DNA of 33,802 nucleotides, taken from contig JAUIEE010000005.1 of the NCBI GenBank assembly GCA_030428965.1, positions 1 to 33,802 of the forward strand, given 5' to 3'. Under the pieces are notes generated by a model, which saw only the letters and a program-made list of their open reading frames with translations, was not told the origin of the DNA and did no database searches. The DNA is from a bacterium. GTDB taxonomy: Bacteria > Planctomycetota > UBA1135 > GCA-002686595. Of this stretch, positions 1 through 18,321 are shown in pieces; the stretch's first letter is position 1; each line of letters begins with the position of its first letter. Both the position numbers and the translations under genes were made by a program.

Positions 1-9014
<9,014 letters not shown>

Positions 9015-9349
9015 GAATCCCTACTTCGACGTGGGGACAGAGGTTCCGCCCCACACTCTCCCTCCGAGGGTGTGGGTACGCGGTGGCAGGGGCCCGACAC
9101 TATAGCGCGTCTCCCCCATCCTCGATGGCCCTGACGACAGGGGAATTGCGAAGGAAGTCCCGCCCTCAGGAGCCCGGCGTCATGAACGTGGCCTCATGGC
9201 CTCGACCGGCCCCCCGTCCGTTCCCTTCGGCGTCCCATCGGCCAGGGAAGTGGACCGGACCTCCGTCCGGAGCCTGCGAGCGGAGCGCGGTCGGCCGTTG
9301 CGACCTCGAGCCCTCGGGTGAGGAGGGCCTGGCCGTCGGTTCGTAGCGA

Positions 9350-10702
9350 TCAGATCGCCGCGCGGCTGCCGACGGGGAACTTCCCCAGCAGACGTTCCAG
9401 CTCCTCCATCTTGATGGGCTTGGAGAGGTAGTCGTTCATGCCGGCCTCGAGGCATCGCTCCCGGTCCCCGGCCATGGCGTAGGCCGTGAGGGCCACGATG
9501 GGGATCTCGGCGTAGGCAGAGCCCAGGGACCGAATGGCCCGGGTTGCCTGGTAGCCGTCCATCACGGGCATGCTGCAGTCCATGAGGACCAGATCGAAGT
9601 GGCGGGCCTGGACCGCCTGGAGGGCTTCCCGACCCTGGGTCGCGGTCTGCACCTTGCACCCGATGCGCTCCAGCATCTTGCACGTGATCACGAGGTTGAG
9701 TCGCGTGTCGTCCACGAGCAGAACCTCGTGCTCATGCACGACTTCGGGAACCAGGGGCACCTGCTCGGTTTCGACGCACTCGGTCGCCGACCGGTCTTCG
9801 GGCAAGAGCACCTCGAAAGAGAAGGTCGAGCCCCTGCCAACCTCGCTCTCCAGCTCGAACACGCCTTGCATGAGCTCGACCAGGGACTTGCAGATGGCCA
9901 GGCCGAGACCCGTTCCGCCAAAGCGCCGGGTCGTGCCGTCCTCGGCCTGGGTGAAGGGACAGAAGATGCGCTCCTGGGCTTCCGGGGAGATGCCGATCCC
10001 CGTATCCGCGACGGAGAACCTCAAGGAGTCGGAGCGCTGCCCGAGACGGACGGAAAGCCGGATCGAGCCCTCGGTCGTGAACTTGATCGCGTTGCTGACG
10101 AGGTTGGTCAGGATCTGCCTCAGCCGGAAGGAGTCCCCCAGCACGAAGGTCGGGACGTCCGCATCCACATCCAGCTTGAGCTCGAGCTTCTTTCCCCGTG
10201 CAAGCGCGGACTCCTGGCCGACGACCCCCTCGAGGCAGTCCATCAGGCTGAAGGACGCATGCTCCAGAACAAGCTTGTTGGACTCGATCTTGGCGCTGTC
10301 GAGGATGTCGTTGATCAGGGTCAGGAGCGCCGCCGAGGAGCCGTGCATCAGGCCGGCCAGGTGATCCTGCTCGGGATTCAGTCCCGACCGGCTCAGGAGA
10401 TCGAGACTTCCGATGATCCCGTTGAGCGGAGTGCGGATCTCGTGGCTCATCGTGGCCAGGAACCGACTCTTGGCTTCGTTGGCTCGCTCCGCCTCTTGCT
10501 TGGCCTGCCGCAGGCTCTCCGCGGTCTGCTCGAGTTCCCGCACGGCCGCCTCGAGCTTCTGCTGCGTGCGCAGGGCAGCCCGTTTGCTCTGGGCGCTGAG
10601 CTCCTCGGAGGTCTGAGCCACCCGCCGAATCTGGGCCAGTTCCCGGCGCAGCCGGAGGATCCTTCGCTCGGCGTCCTCCGTTCTGCCGGATCCTGCGCTC
10701 AT
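9350..10702 (-). CDS. Cytoplasmic hybrid histidine kinase (coiled coil - HisKA - HATPase_c - receiver)
   Basis: [25 protein letters not shown] (H box), [20 protein letters not shown] and [14 protein letters not shown] (ATPase), [11 protein letters not shown]...[14 protein letters not shown]...KPIKMEEL (REC). ATG at 10702 overlaps the upstream stop (ATGA); no transmembrane segment seen. Confidence 0.93.
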   Translation of the reverse strand: MSAGSGRTEDAERRILRLRRELAQIRRVAQTSEELSAQSKRAALRTQQKLEAAVRELEQTAESLRQAKQEAERANEAKSRFLATMSHEIRTPLNGIIGSLDLLSRSGLNPEQDHLAGLMHGSSAALLTLINDILDSAKIESNKLVLEHASFSLMDCLEGVVGQESALARGKKLELKLDVDADVPTFVLGDSFRLRQILTNLVSNAIKFTTEGSIRLSVRLGQRSDSLRFSVADTGIGISPEAQERIFCPFTQAEDGTTRRFGGTGLGLAICKSLVELMQGVFELESEVGRGSTFSFEVLLPEDRSATECVETEQVPLVPEVVHEHEVLLVDDTRLNLVITCKMLERIGCKVQTATQGREALQAVQARHFDLVLMDCSMPVMDGYQATRAIRSLGSAYAEIPIVALTAYAMAGDRERCLEAGMNDYLSKPIKMEELERLLGKFPVGSRAAI

Positions 10703-11859
10703 CGTCCGAGCACGAGCGAGACGCACGTCTCGTTGTGGAACGTGCTCAACAGCCCGTCGCTGTAGGGCGAGATCTCACCAAAGCAGTACAGCCCGGCGAT
10801 CTGCAGCCCGGAGAAGTCCTTCGAATCCGCGCAGGCGATCAGCCTGTCGATCTCTTGCTGTGCCTGCGTTCCGAGCACCCACTTGCGGGCCGCACAGCTG
10901 AAGACCATGGCCAGCTCGGGCGAGTCTCCCGGATAGTTCTCCAGGGCCGAGGCCAGGGAGGTTGTCGAGCCTGCCAGGATTCCCTCGGGAAGCACCTCGG
11001 TGAAACGAACGGAGGAACCTTCGAGCACCTCGCCGGCGAAGCGCAGCGATCCCTCCTCCGCGTTGGAATCCAGGATCGCCCGCAGGGTCCATCGCTCGGA
11101 GTCCTCCGGATCTCCGTAGACCGCCAGGGGATACTCCCCGAGGCTTCCGCCAGGAATGGCGCCGTAGTGTCCCTGGTAGGCATCGATGGCCGGCTTGCCG
11201 TCGATCTCGTAGACCATGTGTCCGTCGGAGCGTGTGACGACGTGCTGCTCACCGCGAGGGAACCAGCCGGAACCGACTCCCCAACTGCACTCGAGGTCGC
11301 CGGACAGGAACAGGAGCGGCAGCGAGTCGGTCAGGACCTCACGTCCGCTGAACTCCTTCATCTTCGAGAAGCTCTCGCGGTGATCTCCGCTCAGGCCGCC
11401 GAGGATGGGGCAACCTTGCCCGAGCCTGCGATTGAGGGCGCGTACGACCTCCGATCCGTTGGAGGAGGGGGCCAGAACGCTGATGCACAGCTTCGGATCC
11501 TCCACGTTGGCTTCGGCCATCGCCTCGTCGACGGCGGACTCGATGCTCTGGCTGATCGATCTCCCGACCCCGACCCGGGCCGTGACACCCTCGCCGACCA
11601 GGAGCGTCAGCAGCACGGAGTCGTGACAGAACCCCAGGGACGTCGAGATCTCTCCATCGGAGCTCCCCCCGACCAGCGGAAGGCCCGGCCAGGCCTCGGC
11701 GATCCCCTCGAGAATGACCTCGTGGCTGTAGTCATTGCTGGCGAAGAGAATGCCCGCTACAGGCTGTTCCCCCTGCAGTTGGTGCTGGCACTGGGCGACG
11801 AGGTCCGCCACGGCGTCCTCGGAAGAAACCTCGTCTGAATGACCTAGGATGCAGCGCAT
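10699..11859 (-). CDS. FIST N / FIST C domain sensory protein
   Basis: [13 protein letters not shown], ...[64 protein letters not shown]...[13 protein letters not shown]; typical FIST architecture, coupled to a histidine kinase gene. Confidence 0.9.
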   Translation of the reverse strand: MRCILGHSDEVSSEDAVADLVAQCQHQLQGEQPVAGILFASNDYSHEVILEGIAEAWPGLPLVGGSSDGEISTSLGFCHDSVLLTLLVGEGVTARVGVGRSISQSIESAVDEAMAEANVEDPKLCISVLAPSSNGSEVVRALNRRLGQGCPILGGLSGDHRESFSKMKEFSGREVLTDSLPLLFLSGDLECSWGVGSGWFPRGEQHVVTRSDGHMVYEIDGKPAIDAYQGHYGAIPGGSLGEYPLAVYGDPEDSERWTLRAILDSNAEEGSLRFAGEVLEGSSVRFTEVLPEGILAGSTTSLASALENYPGDSPELAMVFSCAARKWVLGTQAQQEIDRLIACADSKDFSGLQIAGLYCFGEISPYSDGLLSTFHNETCVSLVLGR

Positions 11860-12043
11860 CGGGCTGACCTCTGGGGCTCGTGTCTGTGGACTCGTCCGCG
11901 GGGGGGCGCGCGGGACCTATCGGTCCCGCCAACATGGCCCCTTGAGTCCGAAGCGCCGCTGCAGGGGCCCTCGGGCAGATTCTTTGCGCTCCCCCTCCCC
12001 GGATCGCACCGGCCCTCGGGCAGGAGCGGGCCCCTCGCCAGCC

Positions 12044-13168
12044 TCAGGCCGGAGTCGGGTTGCGCATGGCACTGCGCAGGGTCAGGAACGACTGCAACCC
12101 CTCCCGTGTGAGCAGCCCCACCAGCTGCGGACCCTCCATCACGACCAAGGCCTGGTCCGAGCTTCCGAAGAGGCGCGGAAGGACCTTGTCCAGGGCGTCG
12201 CCGGGGCCGAGGGTGTCGAAGCGCGTGACCATCACCTCCCCAACGGTCTGGAGTGGATTCGTCTGCAGGCTCCGGACCAGATCTTCGCGGGCGAGCATCC
12301 CGACGACGTCACCGCCGACGAGAACGGGGAAGTGCTGCTCGTTGCCGAGGATGGCCAGGGCAGCGGCCCGCTCCAGGGAATCGTGGGGCTGGAGCACGGT
12401 GAACTGGGTGCGCATGGCTTGCCGCACCGAAGCTCCGGCCAGCCCGCGGGCCGCCTTGAGCATCAGGAGCTCCTGGGCTCCGCCGAACCAGACGAAGACC
12501 GCGATCAAGACGAGCATCGGGTTGACGAAGAAGCCCAGGATCGCGAGCCCAACGGCCATGAAGCGCCCGACGCCGGCCGCGATGCGCGTGGCGTCCAGGG
12601 AGTTCATGCGCATGGCGAGGGCCGCCCGCAGGACTCGACCTCCGTCCATGGGGAATGCGGGCAGGAGATTGAACACGCACAGGGCCACGTTGATCGTGAC
12701 GAAGAAGGCCAGGGCCTGGCCCGCGGGAACACCGAGGGGCTCGAACCCCGAACCGAGAAGAAGCAACGCCGGTGTAGCCATGAGGGCCAGGACCGCGTTG
12801 ACCGCGGGACCTGCCAGGGCCACCAGCAGCTCCTGGGTCGGCTTCTCGGGCATGCGCTCGAGCTGGGCCACCCCTCCGATCGGCAGCAGGGTGATGCGAC
12901 GGGTCCGAACGCCGTAGTGACGCGCGGTCAGGGCGTGGCCGTATTCATGCAGCAGGACACAACCGAAGACGAGGGCCAGCCCCAGCACCGCCGTGGAAGC
13001 CTGGGCCAGGTCGCCGGTGGTGTACCAACGCGTCAGGCCGAGGACGGCGAGCAGGGCCAGGAAGGTGCCGTGCAGGTAGACGTCGATTCCGAAGAAGCGA
13101 CCTAGAAGAAACGACCAGGAGCCTTCCCTGGCCCTGGGGCGTGACGAGTTCGTGGGGGGTGCCGACAT
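12044..13168 (-). CDS. M50-family site-2 protease-like zinc metalloprotease with C-terminal CBS domains
   Basis: VLLHEYGHALTARHYG (HExxH), NLLPAFPMDGGRVLRA (second catalytic motif), then two CBS-like repeats (LVGGDVVGMLAREDLV, EGPQLVGLLTREGLQ). Confidence 0.92.
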   Translation of the reverse strand: MSAPPTNSSRPRAREGSWSFLLGRFFGIDVYLHGTFLALLAVLGLTRWYTTGDLAQASTAVLGLALVFGCVLLHEYGHALTARHYGVRTRRITLLPIGGVAQLERMPEKPTQELLVALAGPAVNAVLALMATPALLLLGSGFEPLGVPAGQALAFFVTINVALCVFNLLPAFPMDGGRVLRAALAMRMNSLDATRIAAGVGRFMAVGLAILGFFVNPMLVLIAVFVWFGGAQELLMLKAARGLAGASVRQAMRTQFTVLQPHDSLERAAALAILGNEQHFPVLVGGDVVGMLAREDLVRSLQTNPLQTVGEVMVTRFDTLGPGDALDKVLPRLFGSSDQALVVMEGPQLVGLLTREGLQSFLTLRSAMRNPTPA

Positions 13169-13454
13169 GGATGGGTGCTGGGGCGTGGAGGCCCACGGCT
13201 TTATAAGCTGCGAGGGGGCCGCCTTCGATGGGCGACGGGGAGGTTGCGTACGATCTCGCCTCTCCCCCTCGGGCCGCCCGGGCGGTGGGGCGAGGCCTTT
13301 TCGGTCAAAGGTGCGTCCGATTCCGGGTGTCTCTCGAAGAAATGCCCGTCGGGGGCAGACGGAGCGGCCGACCTACTCCCTACCCATCCTTGAACGTGGG
13401 CCGAACGTCTCCCCCGACCGACCTCCTTACCCGCCTCCCTCGGGGGCTCGCCTG

Positions 13455-14261
13455 ATGGCCGTGGTGCTGGGCATCGACGCGGCCTGGGGACAGCGAGCCT
13501 GCTCGGGCTTCGCCCTCGTCCAGGGATCCCCCGGCGCCTGGCGCTGTCTCGGCTGCGCGCCGAGCTTCGGGAGCTGGAGAGCTCTGGTCGAAGGAGTCGA
13601 GATCGACTGGTCGCGTCGTCCGGTTCCCGCTCCCCTCTCGGTTGCAGGGATGCTGCAGGTGTGCCGAGCTAGGGTCGGATGCGCCCCCGACGTGGTGGCC
13701 GTGGACATGCCCCTCGGACGGGGACCTGTGGTGGGACGTCGTCGGGCCGAGAACGAGGTCAACCGACGGTACGGTGCGGCCGGCTGCAGCACCCATTCTC
13801 CCCTACCCGATCGCCCCGGCCCTCGATCGGAGAGCCTGCGCAAGGCATGGCAAGCCGAGGGGATCCCCCTGAGAACGAAGGCCGACGCCAGCGGTTCGGT
13901 GCCGGCCTTGCTCGAGGTCTATCCCCATGTCGCCCTGCTCGAGCTGTGTGGGGTCGAGCGGCGCCTTCCCTACAAGGTCTCTCGTTCCTTGCGCTACTGG
14001 CCCGGTACGTCGGTACATCAGCGAGTCCGGCATCTGCTCACCGTCTGGGCCTCGATCCTGAGCGCCCTGAAAAACGTCTTCGGCGACGTCGGTCTACAGC
14101 TGCCCGCCTGCGACGAGGTGCCGTCCCTGGCCGCGCTGAAGGCCCACGAAGACAGCCTCGATGCGCTCGTCTGCGCCTGGATGGGAACCCGCTTCCTCCA
14201 GGGAGAAGCCGAACCTCTGGGGGACGACGAGGGAGCCATCTGGGTGCCCAGGACCCCCTAG
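13455..14261 (+). CDS. DUF429-family protein (predicted RNase H-like fold)
   Basis: VLGIDAAWG, VVAVDMPLG, EVYPHVALLELCG, HEDSLDALVCAWMG pattern. Start placed at the internal ATG (MAVVLGID) because the upstream extension looks non-coding. Confidence 0.8.
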   Translation: MAVVLGIDAAWGQRACSGFALVQGSPGAWRCLGCAPSFGSWRALVEGVEIDWSRRPVPAPLSVAGMLQVCRARVGCAPDVVAVDMPLGRGPVVGRRRAENEVNRRYGAAGCSTHSPLPDRPGPRSESLRKAWQAEGIPLRTKADASGSVPALLEVYPHVALLELCGVERRLPYKVSRSLRYWPGTSVHQRVRHLLTVWASILSALKNVFGDVGLQLPACDEVPSLAALKAHEDSLDALVCAWMGTRFLQGEAEPLGDDEGAIWVPRTP

Positions 14262-14402
14262 CCCACGAATCGAGGGAACCCCGGGGATGCCAGGACCGCC
14301 GGGGCTTCCCCGATACGGGAAGCGGGCCTGGGGAGAAGGCTTCCACGCGCAGGCTCGGGGAACCAAGAGGCCGAAGAAGCGGGGACCTCGAGTCCAGGCC
14401 CC

Positions 14403-15431
14403 ATGAGCCCCTCTCCTTCCCTTCACGCTCTGAACGAACGACCGCTCGCCCGGGAAGCCCTCGATCTCCTGCGGAAGGGAGAGTGCCCGCCCGTCCCCAT
14501 GGACCTGAGCCGCCTGCAGCTGAGGGGCGCGGACCTTCGCGGTCTCGATCTCACGGCGGCCGACCTGAGCGAGAGCGATCTGTCCGGCGCCGACCTGGGA
14601 GGAACGAACCTGTTCGGTGCCAAGCTGGTCGGAGCGAACCTGTTCGAGGCCAAGCTGCGGAATGCGGAGCTGACCGGCGCGGACCTGAGCCGGGTGCGCG
14701 CCGAGCGGGCCGACTTCGCGCACGCCGGGCTGGGCAGAACCCAGCTGCGCGAGGCTCACCTGCGCATGGCCGACCTCTCCGGAGCCACCCTGAGCGGGAG
14801 CCAGGCCCAGGGGGTGGACCTCCGCGCCAGTCGGCTGCGGGGTCTGCGCGCCCTCGAAGCCAACCTGGAGGGAGCCGACCTTTCCAACGCGGACCTGCGC
14901 GAAGCGGACCTGCGTCAAGCCCGCATCGCAGGTGCCGAATTCCGGGCAGCGGACCTGCGCGGCTCACAGCTGGGGGGCCTCGTGGGCTACACCAAGGCCG
15001 GCTGGATCGACGTCGACATCCGCAACGTCGACTTCACCGGAGCCCACCTCTGCCGCAAGTACGTGCTGGACGAGAACTATATCCAGGAGTTTCGCACCCA
15101 ATCCGGTTGGAACTGCGTCGTCTACCACATCTGGAACCTGACGAGCGACTGCGGTCGCAGCATCCTGCGATGGTCGCTCTGGACGGCAGGACTCGCGCTT
15201 CTTTTCGCCTGGGTCTACAGCCAGGTAGGCATTGACTACGGGGAGCACGCCACGGCGATCTCTCCCCTCTATTTCAGCGTCATCACCCTGACGACGCTCG
15301 GTTACGGAGATGCGATTCCCACGACCCCGATGGGTCAGGTCGCCTGTATGGCCCAGGTCGTTCTGGGCTACGTCATGCTCGGAGGCTTGTTGAGCCTCTT
15401 CAGCAACAAGATGGGTACGAGGTCGGATTGA
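14403..15431 (+). CDS. Pentapeptide-repeat protein fused to a two-TM potassium-channel pore domain
   Basis: Long run of A(D/N)LXX repeats (LRGADLRGLDLTAADLSESDLSGADLGG...), then TM1, pore TLTTLGYGDAIPTT (selectivity filter) and TM2. Confidence 0.9.
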   Translation: MSPSPSLHALNERPLAREALDLLRKGECPPVPMDLSRLQLRGADLRGLDLTAADLSESDLSGADLGGTNLFGAKLVGANLFEAKLRNAELTGADLSRVRAERADFAHAGLGRTQLREAHLRMADLSGATLSGSQAQGVDLRASRLRGLRALEANLEGADLSNADLREADLRQARIAGAEFRAADLRGSQLGGLVGYTKAGWIDVDIRNVDFTGAHLCRKYVLDENYIQEFRTQSGWNCVVYHIWNLTSDCGRSILRWSLWTAGLALLFAWVYSQVGIDYGEHATAISPLYFSVITLTTLGYGDAIPTTPMGQVACMAQVVLGYVMLGGLLSLFSNKMGTRSD

Positions 15432-16300
15432 TGCTAGATCGATACAGGAAGAAGAAAGCGAAGAAGAAGCTCGCCGAAGCCCTGAAGGGAGAGGCAATTC
15501 CCAGCTTCCGCCAGGGAACCCTGAAGTTGCTGCAGATCCTGCGGCAGGAAGACACGACCCTGGAGCAGGTGGGCGAAGCGGTGCACTGGGATCCGGGGTT
15601 GTTCCTGCGCGTCCTGCAGGTGGTCAACAGCGCCGCCTTCGGCCTCGCCCGCAGGGTCGATGACGTTCGGCACGCCGTGCACATGATGGGTCGCTCGAAG
15701 CTCGAGCAGCTCGTCTTGGCCATGGCCGTCCAGGACAGCCTGCCGATGCCCCCGACCTCGGGCTTCGACCCGGGTCGCTTCTGGGAGGCCGCCTTCTTTC
15801 GGGCGACCGCCTCGCGCAACATCGCCCAGGAACTTCATCCGGCGGACGCGGAGCGCAGCTTCACCGCCGGCCTGCTCCAAGACATGGCCGTCCCGCTCCT
15901 GGTCCGGGCTCGCCCCGAGGCCTACGGAGAAATCCTCGAAGCCTGGCACGGCTCTTCGGAGGCGCGTCTGTTCGAGCTCGAGCGGGAGGCCCTGGGCTGG
16001 AGCCACGACGAGCTCGGGGAGCACCTCGCGGTCGAATGGAACCTGCCTCCGGAGCTCGTCGAGGCCATCGGTCTCCACCATTCACCGGACGCGCCGGACG
16101 AGAGCCTGTCGCCTGCCCTGAAACTGGTGGCCTTGCACCAGGAGAAGGAGCTGGACGACAGCCAGCAGGCCATCATCGAATCGGGGCGCTCCGATTACGG
16201 TCTCGCCCCGGACTGGATGGTGGACACCCTGAGGGTGAGCCGGGAACAGGCCCTGGAGCTCGTCGGCGCCCTGGACTTGCCGCGCCGCAAGGCTTCCTAG
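15431..16300 (+). CDS. HDOD domain protein
   Basis: IPSFRQGTLKLLQILR...VGEAVHWDPGLFLRVLQVVNSAAFGLARRVDDVRHAVHMMGRSKLEQLVLAMAV...FTAGLLQDMAVPLL. Overlaps the upstream stop (TTGATG; TTG at 15428 is an alternative start). Confidence 0.9.
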   Translation: MLDRYRKKKAKKKLAEALKGEAIPSFRQGTLKLLQILRQEDTTLEQVGEAVHWDPGLFLRVLQVVNSAAFGLARRVDDVRHAVHMMGRSKLEQLVLAMAVQDSLPMPPTSGFDPGRFWEAAFFRATASRNIAQELHPADAERSFTAGLLQDMAVPLLVRARPEAYGEILEAWHGSSEARLFELEREALGWSHDELGEHLAVEWNLPPELVEAIGLHHSPDAPDESLSPALKLVALHQEKELDDSQQAIIESGRSDYGLAPDWMVDTLRVSREQALELVGALDLPRRKAS

Positions 16301-16479
16301 GCCTTCCGGAACCCGGAGCAAAGAATTCGAACATTCATGGACAATCCGAGCTGCCTTTGTCGTTCATGACTGTAGGGCGGTCGCCGTGGCTTGCTGAAGC
16401 TCCTTCAGGCCAGCCTCTCAGGGTTCTTGTCGAGCATGACTCGGTGGATACCCCGAGAATGACGGCAGCCGAACCGAAC

Positions 16480-16507
16480 CGGTCCCGAGGGGGAACCGTT
16501 TCTTTTT
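16480..16507 (+). terminator. Rho-independent-like terminator
   Basis: CGGTCCC-GAG-GGG(GA)ACCG stem with a small bulge, followed by TTTCTTTTT. Confidence 0.6.
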
Positions 16508-16601
16508 GGGAGATTGGGTACGCCTGGGCTTCCCGCCGGGCGTGCCCTACCCCCGCGGCCCCTGGAGATCGCCAGGACCGGCCCCCGGGTCTCAGCGCGG
16601 A

Positions 16602-17216
16602 CTAGCTGCTGGAGGTGAGCCGCCGACCTCGCTCGGAGAAGTCGACCAGCTTGCGGCGCGTGACCTGACCGGTATCCGGGCAGTAGACGTTGCACTCCCC
16701 GTAGGGCGTGGCGTAGAGGTGCAGGGAACAGGCGCGTGCGGCTCCCCCCGCCGGCCGGACCCGGTGCAAGCCCATCTCGTCCCGAATGAAGGCGACGTTG
16801 CCGGCTCGAAACGTCTTGGACTCGAAGGGCTCGAGCGGGCCTGACTGGCCGGCTTCGGGGAAGTGGAAGCGCTGCTCCTCGAGCTCCCCGTCCAGAACGG
16901 CCATCCAGCAGTCCTGGCCCTCGTGGTTGTGGATGGGACTCTCCTGCCCCGGACCCCAGCAGAGCAGGAGCAGCTCGAACTCTTCCTGGCGGAAGACGCA
17001 GTTGCGGGTGTACCCCTCCTGGCTGAACATCGCGTAGCGCCGCCACTCGTCGTGCTCCTTGGCGTAGCCCGAGAGCAGATCGGCGATCTTCCTGCCCCGT
17101 CCCTGCCCCTGGGGGGTCTCCTCGAAGGCCCGCTGCAGGCGGTCATTGAGCCGATCCAGGGACGGACATCCGAGGACGGGCCGGGCGGGAAAGTGCGGAC
17201 ATGGATCGTGGGTCAT
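16602..17216 (-). CDS. Cysteine dioxygenase type I family protein
   Basis: LLLLCWGPGQESPIHNHEGQDCWMAVLDGELEEQRF ... GLHRVRP ... CSLHLYATPYGECNVYCPDTGQ matches the CDO cupin motifs. Confidence 0.9.
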   Translation of the reverse strand: MTHDPCPHFPARPVLGCPSLDRLNDRLQRAFEETPQGQGRGRKIADLLSGYAKEHDEWRRYAMFSQEGYTRNCVFRQEEFELLLLCWGPGQESPIHNHEGQDCWMAVLDGELEEQRFHFPEAGQSGPLEPFESKTFRAGNVAFIRDEMGLHRVRPAGGAARACSLHLYATPYGECNVYCPDTGQVTRRKLVDFSERGRRLTSSS

Positions 17217-17248
17217 GGGTCGGCCTCGCGACCGGTCATCATAGGGGG

Positions 17249-17644
17249 TCAGCTGCGGCCCAGCAGTTCGATTCCCCCTGGAACGTGTGCGTAGAGGATG
17301 CAGGCCGGGTTGCTGCCGTCGATCGGGCGCTCGGGATCCCCCAGGGCCCGCGGAGCGTGGGCACTGCCGGGCGGGTAGTGAACGTGCTGACCCTGGTGGT
17401 AGCTCCCCTCACCGTCCCGGTACCCCCCCTGCAGCACGAGCACGTCCTCGCTCCCCAGATGACGGTGAGCAGCGTAGGCACACCCGGGCTCCATGCGAAT
17501 CAGCACGGTGGCCCCTCCCCGACGCCCGGGCTCGTCGGGCTTCGGGTCGAGATGGAGGGGGATCCAGCTGACCCCCTGGTCCCGGGTGGGGCGCCAGGGC
17601 CAGTCCTCGGCCTGTGGCCCCAGGCTCAGACCCGTAAGGAACAC
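17249..17644 (-). CDS. ChrR-like cupin domain protein
   Basis: WIPLHLDPKPDEPGRRGGATVLIRMEPGCAYAAHRHLGSEDVLVLQGGYRDGEGSYHQGQHVHYPPGSAHAPRA. GTG start at 17644 is inferred; the listed 451-aa ORF upstream is mostly antisense to the next gene. Confidence 0.75.
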   Translation of the reverse strand: MFLTGLSLGPQAEDWPWRPTRDQGVSWIPLHLDPKPDEPGRRGGATVLIRMEPGCAYAAHRHLGSEDVLVLQGGYRDGEGSYHQGQHVHYPPGSAHAPRALGDPERPIDGSNPACILYAHVPGGIELLGRS

Positions 17645-17743
17645 GTTTCCCAGAATAGCACTCCCCCCCCGGTTTCGGAGGTTTGAGGTGCCCTGACCCG
17701 GACCCGCGGGCCGATAAGGCTCCCAGGAGAGACTTCTGACCCG

Positions 17744-18259
17744 ATGGAACTCGAGACACCAGGCATCCAAAGCCTGCCGGAAATCGTAGGGGCCCTGCTC
17801 GAGGCTCGCCCCCAGCGCTCGCGCTTTCGAATCCTGTTCGACGCGGTGCACCGCAGCGAGCTGGGATCCGCCCTGGCGCTCTGGCGCCTCTCCCAGGGGC
17901 GCTGGATGCCCCTCCTCGAGCGCGGTCCCGAGGATGCCCTCCCCCCCAGCAGCCTGATCCAGGCCGTACTGGCCGGGGAAGTCGCGATGGAACTTCCGGG
18001 GCGAACGAGCCTCCTCAAGACGGACGAGGTCGACGGAGACCAGGTCGCCCTGATCCTGGGCGAGGTCAGCTGTTCCCGCGAGACCCTGAACCTCGTGGAC
18101 GGCCTGCTCACGATGGCGGGGCTGATGGAGAGGGAAGCGGAACCCCTCGCTGAAATCTTCGAGCCCCCGCTGAGCTCGGCCCGCCCCTCGGACCTCCCTC
18201 TCCGCTGGACGCCGTCGCTGGGACAAGAACCCCACATCGATCAGCCCCCGCCCGCGTAA
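17744..18259 (+). CDS. Hypothetical protein, possibly a degenerate GAF-like domain
   Basis: MELETPGIQSLPEIVGALLEARPQRSRFRILFDAV...; AGGAGAG RBS upstream of ATG; natural amino-acid composition compared with the antisense frame. Confidence 0.65.
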   Translation: MELETPGIQSLPEIVGALLEARPQRSRFRILFDAVHRSELGSALALWRLSQGRWMPLLERGPEDALPPSSLIQAVLAGEVAMELPGRTSLLKTDEVDGDQVALILGEVSCSRETLNLVDGLLTMAGLMEREAEPLAEIFEPPLSSARPSDLPLRWTPSLGQEPHIDQPPPA

Positions 18260-18309
18260 GGCAAACGCATTTATTGGGAGTTGGGCCTCGCCGCGGGCGA
18301 GTGCAGGTT

Positions 18310-18315
18310 TATACT
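18310..18315 (+). promoter_or_regulatory. Candidate -10 element (TATACT)
   Basis: TATACT 7 nt upstream of a perfect UUCG hairpin; no good -35 hexamer at 17 nt spacing. Confidence 0.4.
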
Positions 18316-18321
18316 CGGATC

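Noticed and set aside
9099-9104. TATAGT on the minus strand as the NRPS promoter
   Set aside because: It is a plausible -10 about 85 nt upstream of the GTG, but there is no recognisable -35 and a single hexamer is too weak to list as a feature.
13679-15235. 518-aa plus-strand ORF
   Set aside because: Out of frame with DUF429 and the pentapeptide/channel gene; Arg/Pro-rich shadow.
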